A stretch of 6,805 nt of DNA from JBEKCP01 sp050014815 (GTDB taxonomy: Bacteria; Planctomycetota; Planctomycetia; Pirellulales; Thermoguttaceae): the NCBI GenBank assembly GCA_050014815.1, contig JBEKCP010000341.1, positions 1 to 6,805 of the forward strand, given 5' to 3'. The notes beneath the pieces are model-generated. The model saw nothing but the letters and a program-made list of their open reading frames with translations, was not told the DNA's origin and ran no database searches. A program made the position numbers and the translations under genes. The number at the start of each line of letters is the position of its first letter. Within the stretch, counting starts at the first letter, position 1. Below, piece by piece: positions 3,997-6,805 of this stretch.

Positions 3997-6294
3997 CTAC
4001 GGCTTCTCCGCTTGTGTTGTCGCCCGCGCGAGCTTAAGCTGGCAGGCACTGCCACATGAGTCGCCGTCCCACCCCAAGGCCCGTTCCAAATGACTCTCGA
4101 TCGAAGTAACGGAACCATGAGGTATTCGCTCCTCCCCGCTACCTTGGATCGGGATATGCCGCTGGCTCTTGGCGTCCGTCGGCAGGTCTGTCGTTGCGTC
4201 GCGGCCCGACCAGCCGGCCAGGTGGAGAACGATCCGCTTGGGCGGATCGCGGCGGGGCGGGTCGAGCGTCAAGACGGCCTCGCGGCCGTCCGCGGCCAGC
4301 CGAAGCTCCAACGAGATCGGCCCGAACTCGGTGAGCACGTCCTTCAGGCGGAGTGATTTGCCGGGCACGAGCCAGGCCGGCGGCACCCCTTCCAGCAGGT
4401 GCAATTCGTCGCCGCGCTCCAAAACGATCAGGTGCCGCACCAGGCGGATGAACTCGGCGCTGGCCCAGTTGTGCGGCATGTCGCCAACGGGTTTGTTGCC
4501 CTCGCCGACCGGCATCTGTTCCTCCCGCCAGGCCAACAGCGGCGAGGCGTGGTTGGCGAAAGCGTAGAGCGTGCGGGCCGCCTTCTGTCCGTCGCCGTTC
4601 CAGAGCCAGGCGTGGGCGTAGAAGGAGCCGAAATAGGTCCAGATGCCCGCCGGGGCCCAGCCGGTGTCGCGGACCAGGCCCTCGCACTCCGCGGCCCGCA
4701 GCATGGCCATGTTGCCCGTGACCAGCGGATCGTCGGGAGCGAAGACTTTGCCGGGGAATACCGCGTGGAGGAAGGCCCATTGCGCCTTCTGGGGCGACCT
4801 GCTCTTGGCCTTCTCGTCTTTGAGCATGCTGATGGGCAAGTAACGATTGCCGTGGGCGTCGGTTTCCATGTCGCGCTGGGCCGCACGGCGGAAAGCGGCG
4901 TAGAAGTCGTCATACTCCCGCTGCCAAGCGTCGGCCTCCGCCGCATGCCCGAGCCAGCGGGCCGCGTCGATCGCCGCCCGCAGGCCGGCCAACGTCCAGT
5001 AGACGTTGGTGTATTCGGGAATGCTGCCGCTGAGTCCGCCGTCGCTGAAACCGTTGGGGATCAGCCCGAAATTCGGGGCCGCGGGATCGGCGGAAGCCGT
5101 CTTTCGCATCGCGCGGACGTAGTCCACCGCCCGCTGGACCTTCGGCCACATTTCTTCGAGCCATTTCTTGTCGCCGGTGAGCCGGGCGTGTCGGGCAACC
5201 GCCCAGAGCAGGATGCCCGTCTCTTTCCAATGCCCCTTGATGAGCATGATCGACCCGTCGGGCTGCTGGAAGCTCAGCAGGTAGCGGATGCCCGCGCGGG
5301 CTTCGTCCGCGCGGCCGAGCATGGCGACGGCCTCCATGAGGAAGGAGCCGTCGACGACCCACAGGCCGCGGTAGCAGGTCGGCCCGACCTGGAACGCCGG
5401 AAGGCCATTCTTGATCTCGCGGGCCTGGTAGATATTGCGGATCGACGAATCGAGTTGGGCCTGGATGCCGGCGTCCGGCACCTCGATGTGGCCGTAGGGG
5501 AGGTCGAGCTTGGTCCAATACTTCGCGGCGGCAACGAAAAACATAATTGGCCCATATGAGACGCCGAGCGAGCCTACGAGGGCCTTCGGTAAGGGGACCC
5601 CGCGGCCCACGCCGACCGTGACGCCGCGACCGTCGTCCGGATCTACCTGGCGCGCTGGAAACTCCAAAACGAGTTTGTCCGGCGACTGCGAGAGGATCTT
5701 GAAGTGTGGCCGCGGGTACACCAGCAAGCTGTCGCCGATGCTCACCCAACGGGGCCTCGCCTTGTCGTCGACCACGATCGGCAGCGTGCTTTCGATGGTC
5801 AAGAGCGGCACTATCGAAACCGGGGTTTTGCCGATGTTGTGGTAGTTGGCATGCAGAATGTCCAGCCGCGGCGGCTTGGCATTGGGATCGGGCCCCGGCG
5901 ACGGCGCGTCCCCAGCCTCCTCGGGCGTAGCGGCAATCGCTGCCGCTTGGATCTCGATCGTGCCGGACCGCTTGATCGTGCGGACGATCGGCACGCGGGG
6001 CGAGGTCAGCTCCTGGCGGACCCATTGGGCCGGCTCGGCGAGGTCCAGTCCGATCCGCGTCTTAAAACCCGAGAACTTGCCGGGAAAGTCGTAGAGCAAC
6101 GTCCCCTCTTTGGCGACGAGCGTTTTCTGCCAGTCGTCCGGCAGGCAGATCGACGTCTGCCACCAGGGCGGCGCAAAACGGTGATCGACCGCCAGTGCGG
6201 CCGGCTTTTCCGGCTCGCCTGCCCGGGCCGGCCCGCACAATCCCACAACGGCAAACAGCACAACAGGCGTCAGCGCAGCAACCTGTCGTCTCAT
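3997..6294 (-). CDS. Secreted six-hairpin glycosidase-like protein
   Basis: A 765-residue predicted exported glycoside hydrolase. Residues 1-25 are a signal peptide with an ARA/G cleavage site. Residues 30-265 look like a beta-sandwich domain with a Pro-rich insert near 130-142. Residues 275-625 look like an (alpha/alpha)6 barrel, with landmarks 'CYRGLWVVDGSFLMEAVAML' (307-326), 'GHWKETGILLWAVARHARLT' (354-373), 'NGFSDGGLSGSIPEYTNVYW' (414-433), 'WTYFGSFYAHAWLW' (552-565), 'LAWREEQMPVG' (587-597) and 'GDMPHNWASAEFIRLVRHL' (604-622). Residues 630-715 are a C-terminal beta domain. Asp315, Glu358 and Glu591/Glu592 are candidate catalytic acids, by position only. The fold resembles clan-L/amylo-1,6-glucosidase-like enzymes; substrate unknown. 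AAGGA lies 9 nt before the ATG. The last 45 or so residues look unlike the rest. Confidence 0.85.
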   Translation of the reverse strand: MRRQVAALTPVVLFAVVGLCGPARAGEPEKPAALAVDHRFAPPWWQTSICLPDDWQKTLVAKEGTLLYDFPGKFSGFKTRIGLDLAEPAQWVRQELTSPRVPIVRTIKRSGTIEIQAAAIAATPEEAGDAPSPGPDPNAKPPRLDILHANYHNIGKTPVSIVPLLTIESTLPIVVDDKARPRWVSIGDSLLVYPRPHFKILSQSPDKLVLEFPARQVDPDDGRGVTVGVGRGVPLPKALVGSLGVSYGPIMFFVAAAKYWTKLDLPYGHIEVPDAGIQAQLDSSIRNIYQAREIKNGLPAFQVGPTCYRGLWVVDGSFLMEAVAMLGRADEARAGIRYLLSFQQPDGSIMLIKGHWKETGILLWAVARHARLTGDKKWLEEMWPKVQRAVDYVRAMRKTASADPAAPNFGLIPNGFSDGGLSGSIPEYTNVYWTLAGLRAAIDAARWLGHAAEADAWQREYDDFYAAFRRAAQRDMETDAHGNRYLPISMLKDEKAKSRSPQKAQWAFLHAVFPGKVFAPDDPLVTGNMAMLRAAECEGLVRDTGWAPAGIWTYFGSFYAHAWLWNGDGQKAARTLYAFANHASPLLAWREEQMPVGEGNKPVGDMPHNWASAEFIRLVRHLIVLERGDELHLLEGVPPAWLVPGKSLRLKDVLTEFGPISLELRLAADGREAVLTLDPPRRDPPKRIVLHLAGWSGRDATTDLPTDAKSQRHIPIQGSGEERIPHGSVTSIESHLERALGWDGDSCGSACQLKLARATTQAEKP

Positions 6295-6349
6295 ATTTTC
6301 AATCCTTTACAGGTACATCAAGAACTTCCAGGCATTGTCGGAAAAGCCC

Positions 6350-6431
6350 ACACTAGCCCGAAGCGCAAGCGAGGGACGGAACGAAAGCAGTTCCCTCGCT
6401 TGCGCTTCGGGCTAGTGTAAGGGCTAGTGTA
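6350..6431. repeat. Dispersed planctomycete palindrome, copy 2, with partial arm duplication
   Basis: Arms 6350-6376 and 6392-6418 form a perfect 27-bp stem (ACACTAGCCCGAAGCGCAAG...) with a 15-nt loop. Copy 1 at 1428-1494 shares the arms but has an unrelated loop of equal length. The distal arm end GGGCTAGTGTA is repeated immediately (6409-6419 and 6421-6431), a small tandem duplication. It lies between the propeller gene's stop and the hydrolase start on the same strand, where the hairpin could end or attenuate transcription. I see no convincing promoter in 6295-6442. Confidence 0.85.
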
Positions 6432-6442
6432 GGCGGAGATCG

Positions 6443-6805
6443 TCACGGCGCCAAGTACAAGACCCGGCCGTCGCTGCAGGCCGCGACGATGCCGGCCGCG
6501 TCGACCGCCAACCCCTGGTGTACGACCGTGGCCGGCAGTTCCATGCTCCAACGTTCGGCGCCGTCGTCGGCAGCCAGCAGTCGCAGGTTGCCGGTGGACT
6601 TGCCGGCCTTGGTCGATACGGTCGCCACCAGCGCGCCGTTGCGCACGGCGATGATCGCACTGGGGTTGCCGATCTCGGCAGGGGACCGCGACCAGGCGGG
6701 CTTGGCGGCGCAGCGGACGCCCAGCGACCTGCTCAGATTGGCATCGGCCGCCGCGGCCGGGACGCCCGTGGGCACGCAATACAACTGGGGTTGCCCATGC
6801 TTCCC
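6443..6805 (-). CDS. PQQ-like beta-propeller repeat protein, C-terminal end
   Basis: The frame is open to the right edge, giving the last 120 residues; the TTG at 6784 is internal, because in-frame sequence (GKHGQPQL) precedes it. Features are 'SAIIAVRNGALVATVSTKAG' then 'NLRLLAADDGAERWSMELPA' and a closing 'GLAVDAAGIVAACSDGRVLY' before LAP and the stop. The pattern 'L.LLAADDGAERWS.EL' followed by a strand ending 'DGRVLYLAP' is the WD/PQQ blade signature in which a conserved Trp caps each blade. Such planctomycete proteins are usually large, exported or outer-membrane associated, and bind partners rather than PQQ itself. Blade number and signal peptide are outside the window. Confidence 0.8.
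   Translation of the reverse strand, partial: GKHGQPQLYCVPTGVPAAAADANLSRSLGVRCAAKPAWSRSPAEIGNPSAIIAVRNGALVATVSTKAGKSTGNLRLLAADDGAERWSMELPATVVHQGLAVDAAGIVAACSDGRVLYLAP

Noticed and set aside
4399..5559. Long + strand open frame of 386 codons
   Set aside because: It is antisense to the glycosidase-like gene, with the biased composition expected of a high-GC shadow frame and no recognisable domain.
5704..6420. + strand open frame of 238 codons
   Set aside because: It is antisense to the signal peptide end of the hydrolase and ends inside the dispersed palindrome, giving the repeat-derived string SPKRKRG.

Overview
The window reads as a high-GC planctomycete chromosome segment (Planctomycetota, Pirellulales-like, probably environmental). 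The evidence is indirect but consistent. Two dispersed palindromes carry the 'SPKRKRG'-type repeat often seen between planctomycete genes. A 'GGGGACTGTCCC' REP-like pair is present. The proteins also resemble families I associate with this phylum: a DUF6263-like protein, a DUF6690-like protein, a PQQ-type propeller and a secreted six-hairpin glycosidase.

Layout, left to right. (1) Positions 3-518 (+) are the 3' end of a secreted or periplasmic-type conserved protein. Positions 610-1257 (+) encode a membrane-anchored protein with a planctomycete-specific domain. The two are separated by a small REPIN-like insert flanked by a 21-bp direct repeat, which appears to have split two genes that once overlapped by 11 bp. 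(2) Positions 1258-1603 are non-coding: two short hairpins, then a 26-bp-stem dispersed palindrome between convergent genes. (3) Positions 3652-1604 (-) are a tight two-gene operon: a soluble SPFH/Band 7 protein with a repeated coiled coil, then, 3 nt later, an NAD kinase-fold protein that resembles the mitochondrial NADK2 type more than classical NadK. Its glycine-rich motif is altered. The operon has an extended -10 promoter whose predicted start lies in a run of nine G. (4) Positions 3795-3982 (+) hold what looks like the 3' relic of an EamA/DMT transporter gene, missing its 5' part and frameshifted in a T run. (5) Positions 6294-3997 (-) encode a secreted (alpha/alpha)6-type glycoside hydrolase-like protein, possibly with a read-through C-terminal tail. 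(6) Positions 6350-6418 are a second, near-perfect copy of the dispersed palindrome, upstream of the hydrolase. (7) Positions 6805-6443 (-) are the C-terminal end of a PQQ-like beta-propeller protein.

The SPFH/NADK-like pair is the only clear functional unit: a shared promoter and a 3-nt junction imply co-expression, and a membrane-microdomain scaffold paired with a nucleotide-cofactor kinase is the most interesting biology here. The hydrolase and propeller genes are co-directional but separated by a repeat, so a joint role in polysaccharide handling is only a guess. No CRISPR array, tRNA, rRNA, transposase or intact mobile element was seen.
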